The notes under the pieces: model-generated
What the model saw: the letters and a program-made list of their open reading frames with translations, nothing else
Database searches by the model: none
What the model was told of the DNA's origin: nothing
Shown here: positions 53,171 through 60,854 of the stretch, piece after piece
Numbering within the stretch: the stretch's first letter is position 1
Layout: every line of letters starts with the position of its first letter
NCBI RefSeq assembly: GCF_009846755.1
Contig: NZ_AQOR01000003.1
Coordinates: 62,001 to 126,000 of the forward strand
DNA from: Alcanivorax sp. S71-1-4
Lineage (GTDB): Bacteria; Pseudomonadota; Gammaproteobacteria; Pseudomonadales; Alcanivoracaceae
Direction of reading: 5' to 3'
DNA: 64,000 nucleotides
Position numbers and translations under genes: made by a program

Positions 53171-54967
53171 TCAGAACGCGAAGTGTGCCTCGTCCAGTTC
53201 CATCAGGCAGTCCAGGCCACCTTCGATGGCGCCTTTATGGCCTGCGGTACGCGGCAGGATGCGTTTGAAGTAGAACCGCGCGGTGGCGATCTTGGCCTTG
53301 TAGAAATCTTCTTCGCTGGTGCCTTCGGCCAGTTTGCGCTGGGCCACCTCGGCCATCGCTGCCCAGAAGTACGCCAGCGTGATATAGCCGGAGTACATCA
53401 GGTAATCGACGGACGCTGCACCGACGTTTTCGATGTTCTGCATCGCCTGGGCGCCGATGGACATGGTCAGGTCGCCCCATTCCTTGTTCAGGCGGGTCAG
53501 CGGCTCGACAAATTCCTGCATGCCCTGGTTGTCGACGTTGGTCTGGCAGAACTTGTGGATGATCTTGGTCCAGTTGCGCAGTGCAGCGCCCTGTGTCTGC
53601 AGCACTTTGCGGCCGAGCAGGTCGAGTGCCTGGATGCCGGTGGTGCCTTCGTACAGGGTGGAGATGCGTGCGTCACGCACGTTCTGTTCCATGCCCCACT
53701 CGCGGATGAAGCCGTGGCCACCGTAAATCTGTACGCCATGGTTGGCCGCTTCCAGACCGGCTTCGGTCAGGAACGCCTTGGCGATCGGGGTCAGCAGCGC
53801 CATCAGGCCGTCGGCCTCTTTGCGCTCTTCTTCGGACTTGGCTTTCTGGACCACGTCGCCCAGTTGCGCGGTGAAGTACACCAGCGCCCGGCCGCCTTCA
53901 GCGAACGCTTTCGCGGTCAGCAGCATGCGGCGTACGTCCGGGTGCACAATGATCGGGTCCGCCGGGCCATCCGGGTTTTTCGGGCCGGACAGGGCGCGCA
54001 TGGCAAGACGGTCACGGGCATAGGCCAGACCACCCTGGAAGCCGATCTCGGCGTGGGCCACGCCCTGGATCGCGGTGCCCAGACGGGCAAAGTTCATGAA
54101 GGTGAACATGGCGTGCAGGCCCTTGTTCTCCGGCCCGATCAGGTAGCCCTTGGCACCGTCGAAGTTCATCACACAGGTGGCGGACGCCTTGATGCCCATC
54201 TTGTGCTCGATGGAACCACAGGCGACACCATTGCGCTCGCCCAGGCTGCCGTCGGCGTTCACCAGGAACTTCGGCACGATGAACAGGGAAATACCCTTGG
54301 TGCCGGCCGGTGCACCCGGCAGGCGCGCCAGCACGATGTGAATGATGTTGTCCGCCATATCGTGTTCGCCGGCGGAAATGAAAATCTTGGTGCCGGAGAT
54401 GGCGTAGGAGCCATCGGCTTGCGGCTCGGCCTTGGACTTCAGGATGCCCAGGTCGGAACCACAGTGCGGCTCGGTCAGGCACATGGTGCCGGTCCACTCG
54501 CCGCTGATCAGCTTCGGCAGGTAGGTGTCTTTCTGTTCCGGGGTGCCGTGCTCTTCGATCGTGGCCACCGCACCGTGGGACAGGCCCGGATACATGCTCC
54601 AGGACCAGTTGGCGGAGCCGGTCATTTCGGAAATCGCGATACCGGCGGAAGAAGGCAGGCCCTGGCCGCCGTACTCGACGTGGCCGCCCATGGCCGGCCA
54701 GCCGCCTTCGACGTACTTGGCGTAGGCTTCCTTGAAGCCTTTCGGGGTGGTGACCACACCGTTGTCGAAGTGGCAGCCTTCCTCGTCACCGGAGCGGTTC
54801 AGCGGCGACAGCTCGTTGGCGGAGAATTTCGCGCCTTCTTCCAGGAAAGCGTCGATCAGTTCGCCATTCACTTCTTCCAGACCGAGGTTGGCGTAGTGCT
54901 CGTCCAGGTTCAGCAGCTCGTGCAACACGAAACGCATGTCGCGCACGGGGGCTTTGTATTCAGGCAT
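53171..54967 (-). CDS. Acyl-CoA dehydrogenase, large (about 600-aa) type
   Basis: This 598-residue FAD enzyme has the same architecture as its neighbour. Motifs are MCLTEPHCGSDLGILKSKA, SGTKIFISAGEHDMADNIIHI, KGISLFIVPKF, the catalytic-Glu segment ISTLYEGTTGIQALDLLGRK, and a C-terminal helical extension to residue 598. It should oxidise medium- or long-chain acyl-CoA and feed electrons to electron-transfer flavoprotein. GGAGG precedes the ATG. Two PsrA-type boxes lie about 140-170 bp upstream, so it is probably controlled by a fatty-acid-sensing repressor. Confidence 0.94.
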   Translation of the reverse strand: MPEYKAPVRDMRFVLHELLNLDEHYANLGLEEVNGELIDAFLEEGAKFSANELSPLNRSGDEEGCHFDNGVVTTPKGFKEAYAKYVEGGWPAMGGHVEYGGQGLPSSAGIAISEMTGSANWSWSMYPGLSHGAVATIEEHGTPEQKDTYLPKLISGEWTGTMCLTEPHCGSDLGILKSKAEPQADGSYAISGTKIFISAGEHDMADNIIHIVLARLPGAPAGTKGISLFIVPKFLVNADGSLGERNGVACGSIEHKMGIKASATCVMNFDGAKGYLIGPENKGLHAMFTFMNFARLGTAIQGVAHAEIGFQGGLAYARDRLAMRALSGPKNPDGPADPIIVHPDVRRMLLTAKAFAEGGRALVYFTAQLGDVVQKAKSEEERKEADGLMALLTPIAKAFLTEAGLEAANHGVQIYGGHGFIREWGMEQNVRDARISTLYEGTTGIQALDLLGRKVLQTQGAALRNWTKIIHKFCQTNVDNQGMQEFVEPLTRLNKEWGDLTMSIGAQAMQNIENVGAASVDYLMYSGYITLAYFWAAMAEVAQRKLAEGTSEEDFYKAKIATARFYFKRILPRTAGHKGAIEGGLDCLMELDEAHFAF

Positions 54968-55108
54968 GACGACCTCCGGGAAACAGGGTATTCAGATAAA
55001 AATCCGGGCATGGCGCCGCAGGTGCTCAAAAAACACTCAGCGCGCTGATGGGCGCCAATGTTAGCGCTGCACCAGTGCCCGTCCCACCAGTATTTGTGAC
55101 CCGCGAGT

Positions 55109-55135
55109 CAAACAGGCGTTTGAAACCAGTGTTTG
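55109..55135. promoter_or_regulatory. Two overlapping PsrA-type operators upstream of the acyl-CoA dehydrogenase genes
   Basis: CAAAC-AGGC-GTTTG (55109-55122) and GAAAC-CAGT-GTTTG (55122-55135) each match the PsrA consensus (G/C)AAAC-N2-4-GTTT(G/C) and share one base. PsrA is the TetR-type repressor that releases DNA when it binds long-chain acyl ligands and controls beta-oxidation genes in pseudomonads. The sites lie between the dehydrogenase gene and the divergent Trm112-like gene, which has a TATACT at 55149-55154. Confidence 0.65.
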
Positions 55136-55193
55136 GCAGCGGTTCGGGTATACTGCGCCGCAACCGCATCAACAACGCATGAAGGACGCTCGC

Positions 55194-55382
55194 ATGCTGG
55201 ACAAAGAACTGCTCGATATTCTCGTCTGCCCGGTCAGCAAGGCACCGCTGATCTGGCAGGAAAGCACCGGCGAACTGGTCTGCAAGGCAAACGGCCTGGC
55301 CTATCCGGTGCGCGACGGCATTCCGGTACTGCTGGCCGAGGAAGCCCGCACACTGGACGACGAGGAACTGCGCCGCCTGTAG
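55194..55382 (+). CDS. Trm112-family protein (YcaR/UPF0434)
   Basis: This 62-residue protein matches the E. coli YcaR type: [16 protein letters not shown], then [27 protein letters not shown]. The family is a small zinc-ribbon-like fold; the eukaryotic Trm112 activates several methyltransferases, and bacterial members are thought to play a similar helper role. Only two of the possible metal Cys positions (CP near 12, C near 28) are visible, as is common in bacteria. The start at 55194 has AAGGA upstream. Confidence 0.9.
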   Translation: MLDKELLDILVCPVSKAPLIWQESTGELVCKANGLAYPVRDGIPVLLAEEARTLDDEELRRL

Positions 55383-55512
55383 CCCTTTGCATGACGCAGG
55401 CCACGGCCAACAAATCTTTAACAACATTACCCACTCTGCTGTTGCAGAATGTCCGGCATGTCGCGTCGCGCGCGGCATCCGCACCCGCCCAGCCATGTCA
55501 CAAGGAGCGTCC

Positions 55513-56574
55513 ATGCGCGGTCACGCCCTCATCTCCCTTGCCCTGCTGCTGAGCGTCAGTGCCGTTCACGCCGAAATCATCGCCCCGCCCGCCCCTGATC
55601 CCGAGCAGACGCTGGCCCCGGAGACCGAGCAAGCCGGTGACACCCAGCCCATGGACGAACAGGACGCCTGCCTGCTGCGCGCGGTACGCAACGCGCCGGT
55701 GGACACACCGCTGTCGACCCTGAAGGAATGGTGCGGCCACGACACGCCGTCCGGCCGCCAGCGCAACGAAGACGCCCTGCGAGACCGGCTGTTGCTGGAA
55801 GAGAACTCGCAGTTCAACCCGTTCGTGATGACCCCGCACCGCCGCAACTACATCATGCCGATGAGCTACTGGTCGAACCGCCAGTGGAATGACCCGACCA
55901 AGAACGACAGCGAACTCAACCCGTACGAAGTGAAGTTCCAGTTGTCCATCAAGATGCCGCTGGTCACGCAGGTGCTGGACTACTACAACGTGTATTTCGC
56001 CTACACGCAGGTCAGCTTTTTCCAGGTCTACAACAAGGAGCAGTCACGGCCATTCCGGGAAACCAACTACATGCCGGAGCTGTTCGTCACCCGCACGGTG
56101 GACTGGCAGTTCGGGCCGGTGGATTCCGAGCTGATCAGCTTTGGCTATGTGCACCAGTCCAACGGCCAGGACGTGCCCACCTCGCGCGGCTGGGACCGGC
56201 TGTTCGGCAGCTATGTGGCCCGCACCGGGCAGTATTACTGGCAACTGATGGGCTGGTACCGCTTTCCCGAGAACAAGAAGGATGACCCGATGTCGCCGCG
56301 CGGCGACGACAACCCGGACATCGAAAAATACATGGGCAACTTCGAACTCACCGTGGCGCGCCCGTTCGGCAATCACGTGGTGGAGGTGATGCTGCGCAAC
56401 AACCTGCGCCGTGGCGAAAACCGGGGTGCCGGGCAAATCGACTATACCTTCCCCATTTCCAGCCGCTTCAAGGGCATTTTCCAGGTCTTTACCGGCTACG
56501 GGGATTCACTGATCAACTACGACGACTACGAAAACCGTGTGAGCCTCGGCGTGCTGCTGACCGACACTCTGTGA
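55513..56574 (+). CDS. pldA: Outer-membrane phospholipase A (PldA) with Asp in the triad
   Basis: This 353-residue protein has a signal peptide (about 1-20) and an acidic, Pro-rich N-terminal extension of about 100 residues before the OMPLA barrel. The active site aligns with E. coli PldA: VHQSNG gives H214 and S216. The third residue, Asn156 in E. coli (TSRSWNRL), is D228 here (TSRGWDRL) at the same 14-residue spacing. NPDIEKYMG and the C-terminal barrel strand signature GYGDSLINYDDYENRVSLGVLL are conserved. It hydrolyses phospholipids in the outer membrane when activated, usually by calcium and dimerisation. AAGGAG precedes the ATG. Confidence 0.92.
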   Translation: MRGHALISLALLLSVSAVHAEIIAPPAPDPEQTLAPETEQAGDTQPMDEQDACLLRAVRNAPVDTPLSTLKEWCGHDTPSGRQRNEDALRDRLLLEENSQFNPFVMTPHRRNYIMPMSYWSNRQWNDPTKNDSELNPYEVKFQLSIKMPLVTQVLDYYNVYFAYTQVSFFQVYNKEQSRPFRETNYMPELFVTRTVDWQFGPVDSELISFGYVHQSNGQDVPTSRGWDRLFGSYVARTGQYYWQLMGWYRFPENKKDDPMSPRGDDNPDIEKYMGNFELTVARPFGNHVVEVMLRNNLRRGENRGAGQIDYTFPISSRFKGIFQVFTGYGDSLINYDDYENRVSLGVLLTDTL

Positions 56575-56593
56575 AAGAAAAAAGGAACCCCGC

Positions 56594-56616
56594 CGGCCCG
56601 CCGAACCGGCGGGCCG
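56594..56616. terminator. GC-rich hairpin after pldA
   Basis: CGGCCCGCCG (56594-56603) pairs perfectly with CGGCGGGCCG (56607-56616) around an AAC loop, 20 bp after the pldA stop. There is no T-run on the plus strand; an A-run lies before it, so in the opposite sense it resembles a classical terminator. Confidence 0.55.
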
Positions 56617-56664
56617 CATCACGGTCTGCCTGAACATGCCTCACACTGACCGGAGACCCGATTC

Positions 56665-57120
56665 ATGCCGCTACGCCTCGTGACCCTGCTGTGCCTGTCC
56701 CTGCTGCTCGGTGCCTGCGCCAGCCTGCGCAATGCCGAGCCGCCGGAGGTGACACTCTCCAACGTTGAGCTGCTGGGCATCACCATGCTGGAGCAGGAAT
56801 GGGCGCTGACGCTGCGCGCCCGCAACCCGAATGACTTTCCGCTGACGCTGCGCTCGCTGGATTATCAGGTGTTCCTGGAAGGCCAGCCGTTCGGCCGTGG
56901 CCTGACCAATGCGGAAGTCACCGTGCCGGCCATGGGCGATGCGCTGGTGCAGACACGGGTGGTGACCGGGCTGTTCGAGACGCTGCGGCAACTGCAGAAG
57001 CTCGACTACAAATCCGGCCAGCCGCTGCATTACCGCATTGAGGGTGCCGCGCGGGTCAGCGGCAGCCCGCTGCCGCTGAAGTTTGATCACGAAGGCGAGA
57101 TCGGGTTGCCGGCGCCGTAA
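56665..57120 (+). CDS. LEA14-like lipoprotein
   Basis: This 151-residue lipoprotein has a signal ending LLGAC (lipidation at about C18). The rest is a LEA14/WHy-type beta-sandwich: VTLSNVELLGITMLEQEWALTLRARNPNDFPLTLRSLDYQVFLEGQPFGRG, then VPAMGDALVQTRV. The RNPN-F-L--L-Y-V pattern is typical. Bacterial members are envelope proteins of unknown detailed role, linked to desiccation or stress in plant relatives. It follows pldA but after a strong hairpin, so it is probably transcribed separately. It converges with the next gene, with only one base between. Confidence 0.86.
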   Translation: MPLRLVTLLCLSLLLGACASLRNAEPPEVTLSNVELLGITMLEQEWALTLRARNPNDFPLTLRSLDYQVFLEGQPFGRGLTNAEVTVPAMGDALVQTRVVTGLFETLRQLQKLDYKSGQPLHYRIEGAARVSGSPLPLKFDHEGEIGLPAP

Positions 57121-57121
57121 A

Positions 57122-57583
57122 TCAGGGCAAGGGCCGGGCCAGCATCGTCACAAGATTAATGGCGTCGTCTTGCTGTTCGTGCAGGTAGCGGACCCGCAGG
57201 GAGACCTCGTAGACCATTTGTCGCATGCCCATACCCGGCGTCACCTCGGCTACCACGCCAGAGGAAGTGCCTGCCCCCCGGGTAATCGGGGCCGCGTCGT
57301 TACCCAGCGCAGCGTCCTCTCGCATCACGTAGTCGGCCTCCACGATCTGCATCCAGCCATAACCCAGCGACGCGCCCAGCTCTGCGGCACGATATTCCGC
57401 CAGCGGCCGCAACCGGGTGCGATCGCCGCTGCGCCAGCTTTCAAACGAGATGCGGTATTCGGTATCACTCAGGCGGGTATCCTGGTAGCCGAACGGTTCA
57501 TTGCCGGATTGCGGGCGATAAATGGACTGGCAACCGCACAACAGCATGGCTGTCAGCAGGGCGCAGAGTGTTCTTGTCATCAT
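57122..57583 (-). CDS. CC0125/CC1285-family lipoprotein
   Basis: This 153-residue lipoprotein has the lipobox LLCGC (lipidation at about C17). The core segment PFGYQDTRLSDTEYRISFES followed by RLRPLAEYRAAELGASLGYGWMQIVEADY is characteristic of the small CC0125/CC1285 lipoprotein family, whose role is unknown. It has a GGGGG ribosome site. It lies next to, but faces the same way as, the envelope redox operon, 65 bp downstream of its last gene. It could be a seventh member, but the spacing leaves this open. Confidence 0.8.
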   Translation of the reverse strand: MMTRTLCALLTAMLLCGCQSIYRPQSGNEPFGYQDTRLSDTEYRISFESWRSGDRTRLRPLAEYRAAELGASLGYGWMQIVEADYVMREDAALGNDAAPITRGAGTSSGVVAEVTPGMGMRQMVYEVSLRVRYLHEQQDDAINLVTMLARPLP

Positions 57584-57648
57584 GAAACCCCCGATCAGAA
57601 GCGTGCATGATCACGGCATATCATGATGAGATCAATCATGGCATTCCG

Positions 57649-58773
57649 TCAGTACCAGAGCGTCACCACGAACGACGTCACCAGCGCATCGAAGCTGTAC
57701 AGCGGTTCCTGCCCCGCCGTGGTATTCACCCGCAGATCGCGAAAATCCCGATAGTCATATTCATAACGGTCCAGCCCGAGCTGCACGCCGAAGCGCTCCG
57801 CCCAGCGCAGGCTGTCCAAACGCTGCTGGTAGCTCACCGAGACGCCGTAGGAACGCGAATTGAAGCTGCTCATTTCCTTGTCGCGTGCCATGAAGTTCTG
57901 CGCATCCTGGTAGGGGAACAGATCGCTGTAGAAATCCGCCGCTTCCTGACGGTACTGGCGCACGCGCAACTCCAGCAGCCAGTGCTGGTACAGCGGCTGC
58001 ACGAAGGCCAGGCTCCAGTCGCGCGCCTCGATGCCCCAGGAATCCTCGAACCAGCGGTGCTCGGCGTGCAGCGCGGCGCGCCAGGGCAGGTAATAACTGG
58101 CCCGCAGCGCCCAGGCTTCGCTGGTGCGGGTGCCGGGGTAGACTTCCGGCTGGTAGGCATAACCGGTGGGCGTGAGGAAACGCACCGAGCGGTACGGGTT
58201 GTTCAGGTAACCGCTGTCGGTGATCAGCTCGTGGCCGAGGCTCACGATCAGGTCGCGCGTGAGCACCTGGCTCAGCCCCACCTTGTAGCTGCGCCGGCTC
58301 AGGTCCTCGCTGAAGGCACGGTCGCCACGGCGGCGCACTTCGTCATCGCCCTGGGCGTAGCTGAATGACACCGTGGTCAGGTCGCCGAAGAAATCCTGGC
58401 TGACACTGAAATACGCGGTGCGGCCAATATAGTCATCTTCGTCGCTGGCATTGATGCCGACGGAATAAATGGTTTTCCCGGTCAGGTAATCAACGCCGAT
58501 GGATTTCTCAATGCGCTCTTCCGTGTAGGGGCTGGCGGTGGTGACCACATCCACCGAGGCACCGCTGACCTGATCAACATAGTAGTTGGCATTCACCGAG
58601 ACTTTTTCGGCGAAGTTCTTGCGCACCAGCACCGACGGCCCCTTGATGTCCATGCCGCCGCCGTCGTAGCGGTGATACAGCACGTCCAGCCGTTCTTCCG
58701 CCAGCACCGCTGCCTGGGCGGCCACGGGCAGCCACAGCAACAGCCAGACCAGAGGCTTCAACTGCATCCGCAA
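57649..58773 (-). CDS. DUF3570 outer-membrane barrel protein
   Basis: This 374-residue protein has a signal peptide (about 1-21). Alternating beta-strands with aromatic girdles run to the C-terminal residue W373-Y374, as in outer-membrane barrels. The DUF3570 pattern is visible: LDVLYHRYDGGGMDIKGPSVLVRKNF, VDVVTTASPYTEERIEKSIGVDYL, DEVRRRGDRAFSEDL. The family is always found with DUF4266 and usually with thioredoxin or flavin-transfer genes, but its function is unknown. It overlaps the end of the DUF4266 gene by 16 bases and is the last gene of the six-gene operon. Confidence 0.9.
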   Translation of the reverse strand: MRMQLKPLVWLLLWLPVAAQAAVLAEERLDVLYHRYDGGGMDIKGPSVLVRKNFAEKVSVNANYYVDQVSGASVDVVTTASPYTEERIEKSIGVDYLTGKTIYSVGINASDEDDYIGRTAYFSVSQDFFGDLTTVSFSYAQGDDEVRRRGDRAFSEDLSRRSYKVGLSQVLTRDLIVSLGHELITDSGYLNNPYRSVRFLTPTGYAYQPEVYPGTRTSEAWALRASYYLPWRAALHAEHRWFEDSWGIEARDWSLAFVQPLYQHWLLELRVRQYRQEAADFYSDLFPYQDAQNFMARDKEMSSFNSRSYGVSVSYQQRLDSLRWAERFGVQLGLDRYEYDYRDFRDLRVNTTAGQEPLYSFDALVTSFVVTLWY

Positions 58774-58973
58774 CCTCCCCCGGCACCATCTTCCGCGCCA
58801 CGGGCGCGCTCGCGGGATTCATGCACATGCTTGAGATAGGCGGACGCCGCCGGGCTGCGGTCGCGGCTCATGATCGGGTCCGCCAGCCGGGCGCGCTCGT
58901 AGGGCTGCACCCAGGGCTGTACGGCGCAACCGGTGAGCAGTAACAGGCACAGCACAGGCAGGACGGCTTTCAT
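58758..58973 (-). CDS. DUF4266 small lipoprotein with Gly-Cys tail
   Basis: This 71-residue protein has the lipobox LLTGC (lipidation at about C16). The conserved DUF4266 segment VQPWVQPYERARLADPIMSRDR is followed by HVHESRERARGAEDGAGGGCGCS at the C-terminus. The GGGCGCS ending, with two cysteines two apart, is the hallmark of the family and could bind metal, form a disulfide or carry a covalent modification; which of these holds is unknown. It lies between the TlpA and DUF3570 genes, overlapping the latter. A TlpA-type thioredoxin next door could act on these cysteines (inference). Confidence 0.9.
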   Translation of the reverse strand: MKAVLPVLCLLLLTGCAVQPWVQPYERARLADPIMSRDRSPAASAYLKHVHESRERARGAEDGAGGGCGCS

Positions 58974-58988
58974 GCAGTGGCTCCCGGG

Positions 58989-59486
58989 TTATTCCAGCAC
59001 CAGTGCGCGCAGCTTTTCGGCGTAGATTTTTTCTTCGCCGCTGCGATAGCCCCGGTGCAGGTAACGTACATTGCCGTCACGGTCGATCAGCACCGTGCTG
59101 GGCATGGCATCCACTTCCCAGGCCTTGCTCAGTGAGCCCTGCGGATCGAACAGGATCGGGAAATCCACCGGGATACGCGCCAGCAAGGCTTCCGCATCGG
59201 CGGTATTTTCATCGACGTTGACGCCCAGCAGTTCGAAACCGTAGTCGCGGTATTCTTCGTAAAGGTCGTCCAGCTGCGGCATTTCCTGACGGCACGGGCC
59301 GCACCAGGAGGCCCAGAAATTCACCATCACCACCTGCCCCTGCAATTCGCTCAGGCGGATGTTCTCGCCGCTGCGGCTTTTCAGTGTGAAATCCGGTGCC
59401 GGCACCACGTCCGCCACGGCGCTTTCGCAAGCCACGGCCAGGACGATGGCCGCGCAGCCACGTGTGATCATCTGACGTATCGACAT
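58989..59486 (-). CDS. TlpA-like periplasmic thioredoxin
   Basis: This 165-residue protein has an N-terminal signal (about 1-25). The thioredoxin fold follows, with active site WCGPC (C62, C65), the TlpA/ResA pattern PAPDFTLKSRSGENIRLSELQGQVVMVNFWASWCGPC, the cis-Pro region MPSTVLIDRDGNVRYLHRGY, and the acid stretch typical of such proteins. It would reduce (or isomerise) disulfides in the periplasm. The start at 59486 has GAAGGGGG upstream. Its place between barrel and DUF4266 genes suggests that it serves the cysteines of the neighbouring lipoproteins or the hemes of the diheme protein. Confidence 0.92.
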   Translation of the reverse strand: MSIRQMITRGCAAIVLAVACESAVADVVPAPDFTLKSRSGENIRLSELQGQVVMVNFWASWCGPCRQEMPQLDDLYEEYRDYGFELLGVNVDENTADAEALLARIPVDFPILFDPQGSLSKAWEVDAMPSTVLIDRDGNVRYLHRGYRSGEEKIYAEKLRALVLE

Positions 59487-59523
59487 GTTTCCCCCTTCGT
59501 GCTTTTTCTTGTCGTGTTCCGTA

Positions 59524-60153
59524 CTAAAAAAACCCGCCCAGCCCCAGCGTCCATTCCAGATTGTGCGTGGTCTTGTTGCGGCCGGTGATATCCAGTTCAA
59601 ACAGGTGATCACGCATTTCCATCCGCAGTGTGAGCCAGTCGGCCAGAATCAGGCGATAACCCGCACCCAGGCTGAGCGTGAAGTGATCATCGCCGGCAAA
59701 ACGTGTCGAACCGGCCCCACCCAGCAGGTAAAACGCGCTGTTATAGGCACGCCGTGAGCCGAGAAAGGCTTCGCCCGGCAGCAGTTGATAACCCACCGAG
59801 AAGTTGTAGTAGCGGAAATCCCGCTCATCGCCTTCCAGCAGCGACACCCCCGGATTGAGCGTCTCGAAACTGCTGTCGCCGGCTTTCGCCTGCGCCACCG
59901 CCGCTTCGAAAAACACATCCTCGGACAGGTGATAGCCCAGCCGTGCGCCGACCAGCCCGCTGCTGCCAAAGTCCTCGATATTGATCAGGCCGCCGTAGAG
60001 GCCGATCTCGATATTGCTGCCCTCGATCTGCGCTTCACTGACCCGCCGCGTGGTGACCTCCGGTGACAGGTCACCGGGCACCTGGGCCAGGGCCGGCACG
60101 GTGGTCAGCGCCAGCGCGGCGCTCAGAACAGCACACTGAATCCGGTTCGCCAT
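59524..60153 (-). CDS. Small outer-membrane beta-barrel protein
   Basis: This 209-residue protein has a signal peptide (about 1-23, ending ALA). After IEGSNIEIGLYGGLINIEDFGSSGLVGARLGYHL the sequence alternates in the manner of an eight-stranded OmpW/OMP_b-type barrel and ends in a Phe (LGLGGFF), as outer-membrane proteins do. It starts within the end of the upstream gene (31-base overlap), so it is translated from the same message. It is paired with a second small barrel that carries an SH3 domain. Confidence 0.82.
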   Translation of the reverse strand: MANRIQCAVLSAALALTTVPALAQVPGDLSPEVTTRRVSEAQIEGSNIEIGLYGGLINIEDFGSSGLVGARLGYHLSEDVFFEAAVAQAKAGDSSFETLNPGVSLLEGDERDFRYYNFSVGYQLLPGEAFLGSRRAYNSAFYLLGGAGSTRFAGDDHFTLSLGAGYRLILADWLTLRMEMRDHLFELDITGRNKTTHNLEWTLGLGGFF

Positions 60154-60854
60154 TGTTCCAGCTCTTCGTTGTCATCCTGGGTGGTGAGAAACACGTAATG
60201 CCGGTATTCCGCGCGCCAGACGAACCCGCGCGTGAGCCAGAGCCGCAGGCCGGCGCCGGCATGCACCGAACGCTCACTGCGGTCACTGGACTGGACCAGC
60301 ACCGTGCGCGGATCCACTTCCACACGGCCACCACCGACCAGCACATACGGCGATAACCGGCGGTGTGGCAGAAACTGGTTCATCAGCGACACATCCAGCA
60401 ACCGGCGGCTGGCAAAATCACTGTTGGCTTCTGTCCATGACAGCGCGAGCTGGAAGCGGTCGGTAAAGGCCCAGCCGGCCTGCACACTCAATGCCGTGGT
60501 GCGGTCCAGCTCGCCGACCAAGACACCAAATTCCGCATGGGGTTTGAAAAAATCCGCCAGCTCGCGCTCTTCCAGCGCCACATAATCGCCGGTGTCATCC
60601 AGCGTACGCGCCAGTTGCGCACGGCTGACCCAGCCCTGATGGCCACGCGGTGCACGGACTTCAATCCACTGCGTGCGGCGTTTCAGCAAGGCGATCTGTT
60701 GCCCCTGCTCCACCACATGGAACACGGGATAGCCACGCCCCGGCCCGGTGCGCAGTTCGATAAAGGGATCGGCCACCGTGACCGTCAGTGTGTCGCCCGA
60801 CACCACCGCCGGCAGCAGGCACAGCAGGAAAAAAAGACCACGCCAGCCACTCAT
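60123..60854 (-). CDS. SH3-domain outer-membrane beta-barrel protein
   Basis: This 243-residue protein has a signal peptide (about 1-19). A bacterial SH3 domain follows (about 22-85: TVTVADPFIELRTGPGRGYPVFHVVEQGQQIALLKRR, then WIEVRAPRGHQGWVSR). An eight-strand-like barrel follows (about 95-243: FGVLVGELDRTTALSVQAGWAF, FVWRAEYRHYVFLTT) and ends in Phe (TGFSVLF). The SH3 part could hold the barrel to peptidoglycan or to a partner. The start at 60854 overlaps the stop of the diheme lipoprotein gene (ATGA); the frame upstream of it is not needed. Confidence 0.85.
   Translation of the reverse strand: MSGWRGLFFLLCLLPAVVSGDTLTVTVADPFIELRTGPGRGYPVFHVVEQGQQIALLKRRTQWIEVRAPRGHQGWVSRAQLARTLDDTGDYVALEERELADFFKPHAEFGVLVGELDRTTALSVQAGWAFTDRFQLALSWTEANSDFASRRLLDVSLMNQFLPHRRLSPYVLVGGGRVEVDPRTVLVQSSDRSERSVHAGAGLRLWLTRGFVWRAEYRHYVFLTTQDDNEELEQWRTGFSVLF

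Noticed and set aside
51682-55048. Plus-strand open frames of 528 and 630 codons
   Set aside because: Antisense to two unmistakable acyl-CoA dehydrogenase genes.
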